Source: DATAFF01 sp036257595
Lineage (GTDB): Bacteria > Pseudomonadota > Alphaproteobacteria > Rhizobiales > Aestuariivirgaceae
NCBI GenBank assembly: GCA_036257595.1
Contig: DATAFF010000158.1
Span: 6,339 to 70,338 of the forward strand
DNA: 64,000 nt
Reading direction: 5' to 3'
Shown: positions 43,701 through 55,125 of the stretch, in pieces
Numbering within the stretch: position 1 is the stretch's first letter
How the letters are laid out: each line of letters starts with the position of its first letter
Notes under the pieces: model-generated
What the model was told of the DNA's origin: nothing
The model's database searches: none
Seen by the model: the letters and a program-made list of their open reading frames with translations, nothing else
Position numbers and translations under genes: made by a program

Positions 43701-44013
43701 CTTCGGCGATGAAGCTCTCGAACTGCTCCATATCGCCGTAGTTCGGGTTGATCGACTGGTAGTCGGCGATGTCGTAGCCGTCATCCTTGAGGGGCGAGGG
43801 ATAGAAGGGCAGGAGCCACACCGTGTTGACGCCCAGGCTCTCGATATAGTCGAGGCGCTGGATGAGTCCGGCGAAATCGCCGACGCCGTCGCCCGTCGAG
43901 TCCTGAAAGGCCTTGACGTGGAGCTGATAGATGATGGCGTCCTTGTACCAATCGGTTACAGAACGATCGACAAATTCCTCAGGCCCAAGTTTCGCTTCCG
44001 CCGTCGTGTCCAC
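40705..44013 (-). CDS. treS: Trehalose synthase - maltokinase fusion
   Basis: A bifunctional 1102-residue protein. Residues 1 to about 550 are a GH13 trehalose synthase that interconverts trehalose and maltose: D218 in [11 protein letters not shown]260 in [11 protein letters not shown] and D326 in [10 protein letters not shown]. The C-terminal half, from about residue 570, is a maltokinase (Pep2/Mak) with the kinase-like catalytic motif HGDYH at 952-956 and IIDFEG around 971. It converts trehalose to maltose and then to maltose-1-phosphate, the GlgE donor. Such fusions are known in GlgE-pathway clusters. It starts 10 bases after glgE. Confidence 0.96.
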
Positions 44014-44023
44014 GCCAAGCTCC

Positions 44024-46048
<2,025 letters not shown>

Positions 46049-46055
46049 GGCTCGC

Positions 46056-47513
46056 TCACGCGACGGCCACCGGCGTGCGCGGCGGCTTCGACTTTTCGAC
46101 GCCGGTCCGGTCGAGGGCGGAGAGGAACCGGCTGTACCACCAGTCGACATTCTCCCTGACGACATTGCGCAGCAGCGCTCGATGGCGGGCACGTCGTTCC
46201 TCGAGTCCCATCTCCAAACCCCGTTCTATGGCGGCGGCGACATTGCCGCTGTCATAAGGGTTGACGAGCAGCGCGTCCTTGAGCTGTTCCGCCGCACCCG
46301 CGAAATGCGACAGTATGAGCACGCCCGGATCCTCGGGATCCTGGGCGGCGACATATTCCTTGGCCACCAGGTTCATGCCGTCGCGCAGCGGCGTGACCAG
46401 CCCGACCCGGGCGAGGCGGTACACGGTGGCGAGCCGGTCGCGCGGATAGGAGCGGTGGACGTAGCGCACCGGCACCCAGTCGAAATCGCCGAACCGGCCA
46501 TTGACCCGGCCGGCGGCGGATTCGAGCTCGGCGCGGATGTCGGCATAGGCCTTGACGCCGTCGCGCGTCGGCGGGGCGATCTGCAGCATGGTGACCTTGC
46601 CCTGCAGGTCCTGGTTGCGCGTCAGCAGCGTCTCGAAGGCCTCGATCCGCTGCGGCAACCCCTTGGTGTAGTCCAGCCGGTCGACGCCGATGATCACCTT
46701 CTGCCCGTCGATCAGCTCGTCCATCCTTGCTGCCCCGTCGCGCGCCGCGCCGGCAAAGCTGCCGGCATCGATGCCGATCGGGAAGGCATCGGCGATGGCG
46801 GTCTGGCCAAAGGCTTGCAGGCGATTGTCGGAAAGGGCCTGGCCGCCCAGCACCTCGGTGACATAGCGGGCGAAGTTCTGGCGGTCGCGATGGGTCTGGA
46901 AGCCGATGACATTGCAGGCAAACAGGCAGCGGGCGAGGCGCTCGTGATGCGGCACGGCGGTGAACACCTCGGGCGGCGGGAAGGGGATGTGAAGGAAGAA
47001 GCCGATCGGCCCGGTGGCCTTGCGCTTGCGCAGCGCCGCCGCAAGCGGGATCAGATGATAGTCATGGATCCATATGCGGTCCTCCGGCTGGATCAGCCGG
47101 CACAGCTCGTCCGCGATCCGGTCATTGGTCGCGAAATAGGCGTCCTTCTCCGCCTCGTCGATCTGAATGAGATCAAGGCGGTAGTGGAAGAGCGGCCACA
47201 GGCAGCGGTTGGAAAAGCCGAGATAGTAGAGCTGGTGCTCCTCTGGCGTGAAATCCATCGTGGCGGTGGTGACGCCGCAATCGAAGCGGCGCTTATGCGG
47301 CGGTCCGGGGGCATCGCTGACACGGCCGCTCCAGCCGAACCACAGGCCGCCATTGGCCTTCAGGGCCTCGCCGACAGCGACGGCAAGGCCGCCGCTCTGA
47401 CTACCGTTCGACAAGTCTCCCACCCGATTTGAGACCACGACCAGGCGACTCGAATAGCGGGGAACGACACTGAAGATTTCGGGGCGCGCGGACGGGTGAT
47501 GGGTGCTCGGCAT
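46056..47513 (-). CDS. otsA: Trehalose-6-phosphate synthase
   Basis: Joins glucose from a nucleotide sugar to glucose-6-phosphate (GT20). The 485-residue product carries the OtsA signatures: VVVSNRVGDLSNGSQSGGLAVAV, WIHDYHLIPL, GVDRLDYTKGLPQRIEAFE and LRDGMNLVAKEYVAAQ split over the family's blocks. The ATG at 47513 follows CAGGAAA about 12 bases upstream; it is the first gene of the operon. Trehalose-6-phosphate phosphatase (otsB) is not in the window, so the dephosphorylation step must be encoded elsewhere. OtsA provides the carbon entry into the cluster. Confidence 0.96.
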   Translation of the reverse strand: MPSTHHPSARPEIFSVVPRYSSRLVVVSNRVGDLSNGSQSGGLAVAVGEALKANGGLWFGWSGRVSDAPGPPHKRRFDCGVTTATMDFTPEEHQLYYLGFSNRCLWPLFHYRLDLIQIDEAEKDAYFATNDRIADELCRLIQPEDRIWIHDYHLIPLAAALRKRKATGPIGFFLHIPFPPPEVFTAVPHHERLARCLFACNVIGFQTHRDRQNFARYVTEVLGGQALSDNRLQAFGQTAIADAFPIGIDAGSFAGAARDGAARMDELIDGQKVIIGVDRLDYTKGLPQRIEAFETLLTRNQDLQGKVTMLQIAPPTRDGVKAYADIRAELESAAGRVNGRFGDFDWVPVRYVHRSYPRDRLATVYRLARVGLVTPLRDGMNLVAKEYVAAQDPEDPGVLILSHFAGAAEQLKDALLVNPYDSGNVAAAIERGLEMGLEERRARHRALLRNVVRENVDWWYSRFLSALDRTGVEKSKPPRTPVAVA

Positions 47514-47617
47514 GAATTCACGGTTTCCTGCTGTCGGGGGGTTGGCACACCCCTCGCCACTAACGCGCATCTACGATGGTTGTTCCGCCATTCCGCCACA
47601 AAGCCATCGGTCCTTCA

Positions 47618-48253
47618 TCAGGCCGCAAAGGATCGGTCGAGCTCCAGCGCCCGATCTCTGACCAAGGCGAGGTCCGCCACGAATTTGTCAAACTCGTGAC
47701 GTCTGGCCGTCGAATCGCGCTGCCGCAGAAGAAAGGATGGATGAATCGTCACCAAGACCTCGCCTTCCGGAAGTTGCTGCCACCTGCCGCGCACAGCTTT
47801 GATCGTCACCGCCTTTCCAAACAAGGTCAGTGCAGCCGTGGCACCGAGCGCCACGATCAGTTTCGGGCGCACGAGACGAAGCTCCTGGCGCAACCACCAG
47901 CGGCACGCCTCCACTTCCCCTGCGTCCGGTTTCTTGTGCAACCGAAACTTTCCGCGCGGCTCGTTCTTGAAGTGCTTGACGGCGTTGGTGACGTAAAGCC
48001 GCTGGCGTGGCAGGTCGGCGGCGGCAAGGGCTTGATCGAGGATTCGTCCTGCCGGTCCAACAAAGGGAGCGCCTGCCAGATCTTCCTTGTCGCCCGGCTG
48101 CTCGCCCACGAGCATCACCAAAGCGGGGGCAGGACCCTCACCCCCGACACCCTGGGTCGCGTTACGCCAAAGATCGCACCTGCGGCAACGATCGAGACCG
48201 GGCTTGAGACTTCTGAGCGTGGTGAGCGCGGGGGTGGTGTTTCTATTGTCCAT
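47618..48253 (-). CDS. udgX: UdgX-type uracil-DNA glycosylase
   Basis: A DNA-repair protein of the UdgX group, members of which bind uracil in DNA and form a covalent bond through a His in the R-loop (established for mycobacterial UdgX). The 211-residue product has the GEQPGD motif (50-55), PFVGPAGR, VTNAVKHFK, the R-loop KFRLHKKP with the key H106, and HPSFLLR (171-177). Cysteines at C23, C26 and C117 are candidates for iron-sulfur ligands. Mycobacterial UdgX reads KRRIH where this one reads KFRLH. I chose the ATG at 48253 because GGAG lies eight bases upstream; a TTG at 48271 is an alternative. Confidence 0.88.
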   Translation of the reverse strand: MDNRNTTPALTTLRSLKPGLDRCRRCDLWRNATQGVGGEGPAPALVMLVGEQPGDKEDLAGAPFVGPAGRILDQALAAADLPRQRLYVTNAVKHFKNEPRGKFRLHKKPDAGEVEACRWWLRQELRLVRPKLIVALGATAALTLFGKAVTIKAVRGRWQQLPEGEVLVTIHPSFLLRQRDSTARRHEFDKFVADLALVRDRALELDRSFAA

Positions 48254-48307
48254 GGCATCCACTCCGACCAAGGAATGGGGCAGGCAAGCGTCCTGTTCCT
48301 TCCTCGC

Positions 48308-49204
48308 TCAGGTGCGGCTGGCGATGGCTACCCCCAAAGCGGCGACCGCCATTCCGAGCCATGCCGCCGGCGGCATGATCTCGCCGATTGCCAAAAAGGC
48401 CATCGCCGCAGCGACCGGCGGAACCAGGAAGAACAATGCCGACACCCGCGAGGCCTCGCCGGCCCGGATCATCGCCAGGAGCAGCGTCACCGCGATCAGC
48501 GAATTGCCGAGGACGAGATAGACGAGGCAGAGCACAAAGCTCTGCGTGAAATGGATGACCGGCGTCTCGACCAACAGCGCCAGCGGTCCGATCACCGCAA
48601 AGCCCAACAGATATTGCACGAAGTTGGCGAGCACCGGATGGTGGTTGAGGCCGAAACGCTTCTCATAGAGCGTGCCGGCGGTGATCCCGGCAAGCGCACC
48701 GACCGCGCATAATGTACCGGGCAGCGACTGCATATTGACCTCCGAGCGGGCGATGATGACGATCGCCGCACCGCTCAGGCCGAGGACCAGGCCGGCCCAG
48801 CGCTGCCAATTGACGGTCTCGGACACGAGACCCGGTGCCAGCAGGCCGACGAGAATGGGCTGGAGGCAGACGATCAAGGCAAGACCGCCGGCCGACGCCC
48901 CAAGCCAGAAGCCGAGATAGGACAATCCGAAATAGAGGACCTGAATGCAGAAGCCCGTCACTGCCAGGTGCCAGTAGGAACGCCAATGGCCGGGAAGGGC
49001 GGGCCTGATGATGGCGAGAAGCGCGGCGAGGACGATGATCACCAGCAGGTAGCGCACCGCCAGGAACGCCATCGGGGTCGAATCTCTGAGGCCGATCTTG
49101 GCGACCGCGAACCCGCCCGACCACAGGAAGACGAAGATCAACGGCGCGAGCCACCGCCAGCCGAAGGAGGGCTTCGGCGCCTCGACGGCGGCCGGTCGTG
49201 TCAC
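48308..49204 (-). CDS. EamA-family transporter (DMT superfamily)
   Basis: A 298-residue inner-membrane protein with about ten hydrophobic segments in two EamA repeats, the drug/metabolite transporter fold. Members usually export amino acids, nucleosides or other metabolites; the substrate here is unknown. The repeats show the typical FVFLWSGGFAVAKIGLR start and a GLVLGLSGAAIVIIAR boundary. The GTG start at 49204 overlaps the stop of the htpX-like gene (GTGA), so the two are coupled. Confidence 0.9.
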   Translation of the reverse strand: MTRPAAVEAPKPSFGWRWLAPLIFVFLWSGGFAVAKIGLRDSTPMAFLAVRYLLVIIVLAALLAIIRPALPGHWRSYWHLAVTGFCIQVLYFGLSYLGFWLGASAGGLALIVCLQPILVGLLAPGLVSETVNWQRWAGLVLGLSGAAIVIIARSEVNMQSLPGTLCAVGALAGITAGTLYEKRFGLNHHPVLANFVQYLLGFAVIGPLALLVETPVIHFTQSFVLCLVYLVLGNSLIAVTLLLAMIRAGEASRVSALFFLVPPVAAAMAFLAIGEIMPPAAWLGMAVAALGVAIASRT

Positions 49205-50145
49205 GGGCAGCGGCCGATCGCCGGGACGAAGGAGCGCTCGCCGGCGCTGCGCAGGGCGATGGTGGCCGGACGCGGCGTGCGCAGGCTGTGGAGCCGCAGA
49301 ATCCGCCGTTCGGTGCGGGGATGGGTGCGGAAGACCGAAAGGTGGTGCAGCCGCAGGCCCGGCACCACCAGCTGATCCCAGACACCCTGCTGCCGCCGGT
49401 CGAGCACCAGGAGCGCTTGAGTCAGGCCCTCGGGATCGCCGGTCAGGCCGACTGCCTCGAGATCGGCGTCATATTCGCGCGCCCGGGACAGCGCCCGCTG
49501 GAGCATTCCACCGACCGACGGCGCAACGATGAGGAGCAGCACGCCCGCCAGCGGCATCGACTCCGCATTTCCCTCGAGGCCGAGAGCGGGCATGATCGCC
49601 ACTCCGACCAAGCCGACCAGCGACATCAGCGCGGTGATCCGCGACAGGATGTCGGCCAGCGCCATCACCGAGAGATCGCCCTTGCGGATATGGCTCATCT
49701 CGTGCGCCAGCACCCCGGCCAGCTGGCGATGGGTGAGCTTGCGCAACAGCCCGTCGGTCACCGCGATCGCCGAATCGCTCGAACGACCGATGGCAAAGGC
49801 GTTCATCGCCCGGCTCGGCATGTAGAAAATGCGCGGCACTGCCGGGAGATCGGCACGTGCCGACAGGTCGCGGATGGTCCGGAAAAGCTGCGGCCACTCG
49901 CCCTCGTCGAGCTCGCGCCCGCGAAACAGGCCCAGCATGACTGTGGCGGACACCCGCGTCACCGACCACAAGCTGCCGGCCAGCAGCAGTCCCGCCCAGA
50001 GGAGCCCGGCAAGGCCGAGCGCCGACCAGGCGACCAGGCCCATGAGCAGCCCCGAAAGGCAGACCAGCAGCAGCGAGTGCACCGCATTGCGCCGCTGGTG
50101 GCGGCGCTGCTGCGCAAGATTGACGGTGGAGAGAAGCGGTTTCAT
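49201..50145 (-). CDS. HtpX-like M48 zinc metalloprotease
   Basis: An inner-membrane zinc protease thought to degrade misfolded membrane proteins. The 314-residue product has N-terminal hydrophobic segments (about 21-62), the zinc motif HEMSH (H148, E149, H152), the third ligand region SRAREYDAD, and two further hydrophobic stretches between them. It resembles HtpX, but the C-terminus is longer and Arg-rich, so I use the family name. It overlaps the EamA gene start. 122 bases separate it from the upstream YcjF-like gene. Confidence 0.88.
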   Translation of the reverse strand: MKPLLSTVNLAQQRRHQRRNAVHSLLLVCLSGLLMGLVAWSALGLAGLLWAGLLLAGSLWSVTRVSATVMLGLFRGRELDEGEWPQLFRTIRDLSARADLPAVPRIFYMPSRAMNAFAIGRSSDSAIAVTDGLLRKLTHRQLAGVLAHEMSHIRKGDLSVMALADILSRITALMSLVGLVGVAIMPALGLEGNAESMPLAGVLLLIVAPSVGGMLQRALSRAREYDADLEAVGLTGDPEGLTQALLVLDRRQQGVWDQLVVPGLRLHHLSVFRTHPRTERRILRLHSLRTPRPATIALRSAGERSFVPAIGRCP

Positions 50146-50267
50146 GGACAGGGACCAGCAGCGATTCTCTATAAATTATGCATGATTATGGTTAGCGACC
50201 AGTATCCAAGTGCAATGAGGGTTCGTTTCGTTCCGCCGGAGTGCGAAATCCGAGCCGCAGGACTGGC

Positions 50268-51245
50268 TCACGCCTTTTGCTCCGGCGAGAAGTCGCCGAC
50301 CTGCTGCAGAAACTCGGCGAGGCCGGGCTTCGGGCGCGTGATGAAGGGCAGGGGCCGGCAGATATCGAGGGCGGCGAGGCCGATGCGCGCCGTCATGATG
50401 CCGTTGACCGCGCCCTCGCCGAAACGGGCCGAGAGGCGGCCGATCAGGCCGCGGCCAAGCACGTGCTGCACGATATTGTCGGTGAGCGCGAGACCGCCGG
50501 TCACCGCCAGATGGCTCAGCACCATCCGGGCAAGCCGCAACGTCCCGATAAAGCCCGGGCGGCCACCATAGAGCGTCGCCAGGTCCCTGAGCATGCGGAG
50601 ATTGATGGCCGCGACGAACAGGATGTCGAGCGCTGCCGCCGGCATGACAGCCGTCGTCAAGGTGACACGCCTGGAGCTCCGGGTGATGATCCGCCCCGCC
50701 GTCTCGTCGAGCCGGCTCACAATGTCGCGCTCGGCGATCCGGATTCGATCGGCCGGGTCCATGATGTCATGCTCATGCCGGTCGAGATCGACGAGGGCCG
50801 CCGCAAGCTCCGGCCGTCGGCCATAGAGGCGTCGCAGATGGCGAAGTGCCTGCTGCGCTGCAACGGCGTCGCGTGCCGCGATCGCTCGGGCGGCATCGTC
50901 CTGGATCGAGCCGAGAGCATTCAGCCTGATGAGCCCGATCACCTCGCGAAGCAGGATTGCGAGGAGGGCCAGCGCGATCAATCCGGCAAGCGACAGGGCG
51001 ACCCCGCCGAGCACGACCGAGCGGGCGAACAGATCCTCGATGAAACCGGTAAGGGCGAAACCGGCCCAGAGCAGAATGAGCGAGGTGGCCGCCGAGGCCA
51101 GCACGCTTCCCCATCGGAAGGAGCGGGCCAGCCCCAGCGGCTGCGGCTGGGTCGGGACAATCGGCGGCTCCGGCAGGTCGGGCTCGAGCTCGATGTCCTC
51201 GGTTTCCGGCAGCCGGAAGGCGGTGGGCCGGCGTGTGCTGGTCAT
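50268..51245 (-). CDS. YcjF-type DUF697 membrane protein (TIGR01620 family)
   Basis: A 325-residue membrane protein of unknown activity. It has an acidic Pro-rich N-terminus, two membrane helices (about residues 45-95) and a C-terminal domain with a hydrophobic stretch (VTLTTAVMPAAALDILFVAAINLRM in part). This architecture is that of YcjF. The ATG at 51245 overlaps the stop of ycjX (ATGA). In E. coli the two neighbours belong to the phage-shock regulon; here no psp genes are visible. The longer frame upstream is a shadow of ycjX. Confidence 0.85.
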   Translation of the reverse strand: MTSTRRPTAFRLPETEDIELEPDLPEPPIVPTQPQPLGLARSFRWGSVLASAATSLILLWAGFALTGFIEDLFARSVVLGGVALSLAGLIALALLAILLREVIGLIRLNALGSIQDDAARAIAARDAVAAQQALRHLRRLYGRRPELAAALVDLDRHEHDIMDPADRIRIAERDIVSRLDETAGRIITRSSRRVTLTTAVMPAAALDILFVAAINLRMLRDLATLYGGRPGFIGTLRLARMVLSHLAVTGGLALTDNIVQHVLGRGLIGRLSARFGEGAVNGIMTARIGLAALDICRPLPFITRPKPGLAEFLQQVGDFSPEQKA

Positions 51246-52690
51246 CTGAAGCGGTCTCCGAGCAGGAATTCGAGCGCGCGATCGAGCCTGATATGGGGAA
51301 AGGCCGGGCTTGTCCGAAGGGGCAGAGTGCTGAGCTTGGGCGGCCGGAACCGCACAAAGCGGATGGTGCCGGCCATCGAGCCGTCGAGGGCCTGCGCCGG
51401 GTCGGCGGGAAGGTCGCCCGGAAAGATCGCAGCCTCGGTCTCGCCGTCGAACAGCTCCTCGCCGATCACCTCGCCGGCTTCGGGCGTGCCGACGATGCAT
51501 GGCAGGATGTCGCCGTTTTGCCTGACCGTGGCCTCGCGGGTCGCCCGGATCGCAGCGAGCGCGGCAACGTCGAGCCGGGCACCGGAAAACTCGACCCGCT
51601 TGAGCGCGCGCTCGAGCACGAGCCGCAAGATCGCCTCGAGCCGGTCGTGCGAGCCATGGTGAAGGAGATCGGCCTTGGTGGCGGTGAAGAGGATGCGATC
51701 AATGCGCCGGCCGGTGAACACTGACGACCAGCTATTGGCACCCTGACGGAAACAGGCGAGGACTGCCGACAGCGCGGCCGAGAGATCGGAGACGGCGGCC
51801 GGACCGGCGTTGAGTGCGGTCAGGAGATCGGCAAGCACGATCTGGCGGTCGAGCCTGGCAAAATGATCGTAGAAGAACGGCCGCACAACGTGAACGACAT
51901 AGCTGTCATAGCGCCGCTGCATCATCGCATGGAGCGAGCCACGCCTGGCCGCAGTCCCTGGCGCGACCTCGAGCGGCGCGAAGGTGAGGAGGGGAGAGCC
52001 CTCGAGATCGCCCGGCATCAGAAAGCGGCCGGGCGGCAGCGACGAGAGCGAGACATCGTCCGTACGGCAGTCGGCGAGATAGGCGGTGAACAGCCGGGCG
52101 GCTTCCTGGGCGGTCGATTCGCTTGCTGGCGTATCCGGCTCGAGCGTCGCCAGATGGGCGTGAAACGCGCCGGCGAGCGGCAGCCGCGCCCCGGTCCGGC
52201 TTTGCTGAAGCGTCGCCTGCGACCATTCCTCATAGGTCATCGACATCAGCGGCAGGTCGAGCAGCCACTCGCCCGGGTAGTCGACAATGTCGATATGAAG
52301 CTGGCCGCCATGGGTGTTGCGGGCCAGGAGGCCTCGCGCCGTATAGTCGACCGTCAGGCGCAGCTCGGAGATCCGCCGTGTCCCCTGCGGCCAGGCGCGG
52401 TCGGCGCCCGTCAAGGCGGCGACATGATCCTCATAGGCAAAACGTGGGACATCGTCATGGGTCTGGGGCTCGAGATAGGCGCGGACGATCCGCCCCTCGG
52501 CCTGGGCGTTGAACAGCGGCAACCGCCCGCCATGGAGCAGGTTGTGGATCAGCGCGGTGATGAACACCGTCTTGCCGGAGCGCGACAGGCCGGTGACGCC
52601 GAGCCTCACCGTCGGCGACACGAGACCGGAGAACAGATCGCCGATGCCGCCAAGCGCGACGCGGGCTTCTTCGATGAGCGTCGATGCCAT
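51242..52690 (-). CDS. YcjX-family GTP-binding protein
   Basis: A 482-residue P-loop protein of the YcjX family. The Walker A motif GLSRSGKT lies at about residues 34-41, with a DYPGEWLLDLPL G3-like region and the G4-like TATKADLL. YcjX proteins are stress-related nucleotide hydrolases with no settled role. It overlaps the YcjF-like gene and follows sixA by 29 bases. The length matches the family. Confidence 0.9.
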   Translation of the reverse strand: MASTLIEEARVALGGIGDLFSGLVSPTVRLGVTGLSRSGKTVFITALIHNLLHGGRLPLFNAQAEGRIVRAYLEPQTHDDVPRFAYEDHVAALTGADRAWPQGTRRISELRLTVDYTARGLLARNTHGGQLHIDIVDYPGEWLLDLPLMSMTYEEWSQATLQQSRTGARLPLAGAFHAHLATLEPDTPASESTAQEAARLFTAYLADCRTDDVSLSSLPPGRFLMPGDLEGSPLLTFAPLEVAPGTAARRGSLHAMMQRRYDSYVVHVVRPFFYDHFARLDRQIVLADLLTALNAGPAAVSDLSAALSAVLACFRQGANSWSSVFTGRRIDRILFTATKADLLHHGSHDRLEAILRLVLERALKRVEFSGARLDVAALAAIRATREATVRQNGDILPCIVGTPEAGEVIGEELFDGETEAAIFPGDLPADPAQALDGSMAGTIRFVRFRPPKLSTLPLRTSPAFPHIRLDRALEFLLGDRFR

Positions 52691-52719
52691 GGCTCACTTA
52701 TACCGAAAGCTGTCCACAG

Positions 52720-53244
52720 CTAGCTGGCCGCCAGACCCTTCGGTGTGACGAAGGCCGTCAACGTCCCCTTGCCCGGCTTGATCGAGGACCACGCCTTCGC
52801 GTCGAAATCGATGACCGCAAGTGCGGCGGTGGGAAACTTGCGCTCCATGGCGGCGAGCAGCTCGGCATCGCCATGCCCGGCCAGCATCAGCGCGAGCCGC
52901 TCGATCGCCGGATTGTGGCCAACCACCATCAGCGTCGGCATTTTGCCGCCGTGCTCCTTGATCGACGCCAGCAGCCGCTCGCCGCTGCCGAAATCATAGA
53001 GTCTTTCATCGAAAGTGATGCTCGGGCTTGTGCCGAGCCGGTCGAGCACCATGCCGACCGTCTGTCGCGTCCGGGTCGCCGGCGATGACAGCACGAGATC
53101 GGGAATCCAGCCTTTCTCCCTCATATGGCGCCCCACCACGGGGGCACTTTCCCGCCCGCGCTTGCTCAGCGGCCGGTCGCGGTCGGCAAGTCCGGCATCG
53201 GACCAGTCCGACTTGGCATGGCGCAGCAACAGCAGACGCATCAT
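52720..53244 (-). CDS. sixA: SixA-type phosphohistidine phosphatase
   Basis: A histidine phosphatase of the RHG superfamily; SixA removes phosphate from His in phosphorelay or PTS proteins. The 174-residue product starts with [13 protein letters not shown] (R8, H9) and has a second active-site His in VVGHNPAIE. The start ATG overlaps the metA stop (ATGATG), and the second Met one codon later is an alternative. SixA next to metA is not an obvious functional pairing. Other RHG phosphatases cannot be excluded, but the motif RHAKSDW is typical of SixA. Confidence 0.88.
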   Translation of the reverse strand: MMRLLLLRHAKSDWSDAGLADRDRPLSKRGRESAPVVGRHMREKGWIPDLVLSSPATRTRQTVGMVLDRLGTSPSITFDERLYDFGSGERLLASIKEHGGKMPTLMVVGHNPAIERLALMLAGHGDAELLAAMERKFPTAALAVIDFDAKAWSSIKPGKGTLTAFVTPKGLAAS

Positions 53245-54173
53245 CGTTGCGTGCCTCGGGTGCCGATCGCGGAACAGTCGAACGGCGTGGTCTGATAGAC
53301 CTGGTTGATCCAATTGCCGAACAGGAGATGGGCATGGCTGCGCCAGCGGTTCTCCGGATGGGCATGCGGGTCGTCATGCGGGAAGTAGTTGGTTGGCAGC
53401 CTGATCGGCTTGCCGTTGTTGGTGTCGCGCCAATACTCCTCGGCCAGCGTCGCCGTGTCGTATTCGATGTGGTTGAACATATAGAGGGCGCGATGCGGCT
53501 CGTCGGCGACGAGGCACAACCCGGCCTCGTCCGACTCCATCAGGACTTCGAGACCGGCATCGGTCGGAAGATCGGCGCGCCGCACCTCGGTCCAGCGCGA
53601 CACCGGAATTGAGAAGTCGTCCGAAAAGCCCCGCAAATAGGGCGAGGCCGGATTGAGGTTCTTGTGACGAAAAACACCGAACGCCTTGTGGCTGAGCCGG
53701 TGCTTGCCAACGCCGTGGTGGCTGAAGATCGCAGCCTGCGCCCCCCAGCAGATGCAGAAGGTCGAATGCACGTGGCTGACCGTCCAATCGAGGAACCTCA
53801 CAAGCTCCGGCCAGTAGGAGACTTCCTCGAATTCGAGGAGCTCGACCGGCGCGCCGGTGACGATCATGCCGTCGAACCTCTCGTCGCGCACCTCGCTGAT
53901 ATCGCGATAGAAGGCGATCATATGGTCGGCCGGCGTGTTCTTCGGGGTGTGCCCAGTCATTTTGAGCAGGGTAAACTCGACCTGCAGCGGTGTCGCGCCG
54001 CACAGCCTCGCGAACTGCGTCTCGGTGCGGATCTTGTCGGGCATGAGATTGAGCATGCCGATGCGCAGCGGCCGGATGTCCTGGCGGATGGCATCCTCCT
54101 CGCTCAGCACCATGACGCCCTCGCGCTCGAGCGTCTGGCGGGCGGGAAGATTGTTCGGCACCTTGATCGGCAT
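53241..54173 (-). CDS. metAA: Homoserine O-acetyltransferase (MetA type)
   Basis: Activates homoserine for methionine synthesis. The 310-residue product has the catalytic Cys C142 in FCICWGAQA and the His/Glu pair in FNHIEYD. At position 111 it carries Glu ([12 protein letters not shown]); Glu here has been linked to acetyl-CoA preference, while Gly is found in succinyl-transferring enzymes. This supports acetylation. A promoter lies upstream and no SAM-II riboswitch signature was seen. The stop is coupled to sixA. Confidence 0.94.
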   Translation of the reverse strand: MPIKVPNNLPARQTLEREGVMVLSEEDAIRQDIRPLRIGMLNLMPDKIRTETQFARLCGATPLQVEFTLLKMTGHTPKNTPADHMIAFYRDISEVRDERFDGMIVTGAPVELLEFEEVSYWPELVRFLDWTVSHVHSTFCICWGAQAAIFSHHGVGKHRLSHKAFGVFRHKNLNPASPYLRGFSDDFSIPVSRWTEVRRADLPTDAGLEVLMESDEAGLCLVADEPHRALYMFNHIEYDTATLAEEYWRDTNNGKPIRLPTNYFPHDDPHAHPENRWRSHAHLLFGNWINQVYQTTPFDCSAIGTRGTQR

Positions 54174-54220
54174 ATCGGCAAAAGACTCCTGAAAGCGGTA
54201 CCTGGGACGCGGGTCGGGGC

Positions 54221-54249
54221 TATCTAGATTGTGGAACTCACCGATGCAA
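54221..54249 (-). promoter_or_regulatory. Candidate metA promoter
   Basis: On the minus strand, TTGCAT (54249-54244) and TAGATA (54226-54221) lie 17 bases apart, about 48 bases before the metA start and just beyond the end of the upstream ATPase gene. It would let metA be transcribed separately. Called from sequence only. Confidence 0.45.
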
Positions 54250-54264
54250 GGGACGAACTTGACG

Positions 54265-55125
54265 TTAGGGTTCGTCCAGCACCTCGCAGATCATATCGAG
54301 GAACGCCTGCTGGTCGCCGATCTCGGGGATCCGCTGCATGTCCACCGCATAGCCATATTGCCGGGCGATGGCCTCATAGAGCGGGATCCGATGGTGCAAG
54401 AGCTGGCCAAAACCCCAGACCAGGAAGTCGTCCGGATCGACATCGTCGTCGGCGCTGGTGCCGGTCACGGCCTTGTATTCCGCCCATTTCCGCTCGAGGA
54501 AGCCGGGCTGGTAGTACATCGGCTTGGGCTGGTGGCGGAACCGCTCGATCAGCTCCTCGGCGTGCTCGGGGGTGCCGCGGATATAGAGCAGGAGCGTGTG
54601 GGCGGCGAGGCTGCGCAGGACCGGATCATTCTCGTCTGCTACATCGACGACCTCGCAAAGCGAGCCCCCGGAATCGCAAATGAAATGCTGATAGCCATAA
54701 ATCTCGCGGGACTTCTTCACGAACAGGGGCACGTCGTGGAGCGATGCGATCTCGGCCTGACGATGCTGCTCCTGGCGCTCGCGATATTCGTCGAAGGAAA
54801 TGCCGCCCTTGTCAGGGTTGCCGGGCTTGCCGAGATAGGTCGACAGCGGATCGAGGTTCTCAAAGGTGATGTTGGAGGAGATATAGATCGAATCCGTTCG
54901 CAGAAGGTCGCGCAGGAACGGGTTCTTCATCGCCTCCCTTTTGAAATTATCGACAATGTGCTCGCCCATGTAACGGGTGCCGATCCGGTAATCGACGGAA
55001 TAGTGGAACCAGTCATGATGCCGGAGCATCCGGGCAAGGCTGGTCTTGCCTACTCCGGACATTCCGAAGATCGTGACGGCCTTCGCCGGCCAGTCCATGA
55101 ACGCCTTGGCAGAGGGGAACTTCAT
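54265..55125 (-). CDS. P-loop ATPase of unknown function
   Basis: A 286-residue cytosolic protein whose recognisable part is an N-terminal Walker A, GMSGVGKT (21-28). It next has [24 protein letters not shown], a region expected to bind a substrate, and a Walker B-like [13 protein letters not shown]. It resembles a family of small kinase-like ATPases found in proteobacteria, but no substrate is known. The ATG at 55125 is the only good start. It precedes metA on the same strand with its own gap and is probably a separate transcript. Confidence 0.75.
   Translation of the reverse strand: MKFPSAKAFMDWPAKAVTIFGMSGVGKTSLARMLRHHDWFHYSVDYRIGTRYMGEHIVDNFKREAMKNPFLRDLLRTDSIYISSNITFENLDPLSTYLGKPGNPDKGGISFDEYRERQEQHRQAEIASLHDVPLFVKKSREIYGYQHFICDSGGSLCEVVDVADENDPVLRSLAAHTLLLYIRGTPEHAEELIERFRHQPKPMYYQPGFLERKWAEYKAVTGTSADDDVDPDDFLVWGFGQLLHHRIPLYEAIARQYGYAVDMQRIPEIGDQQAFLDMICEVLDEP

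Noticed and set aside
54174..54264. SAM-II riboswitch in front of metA
   Set aside because: Alphaproteobacterial metA genes often carry one, but the conserved core sequence is not present; a simple promoter fits the region.
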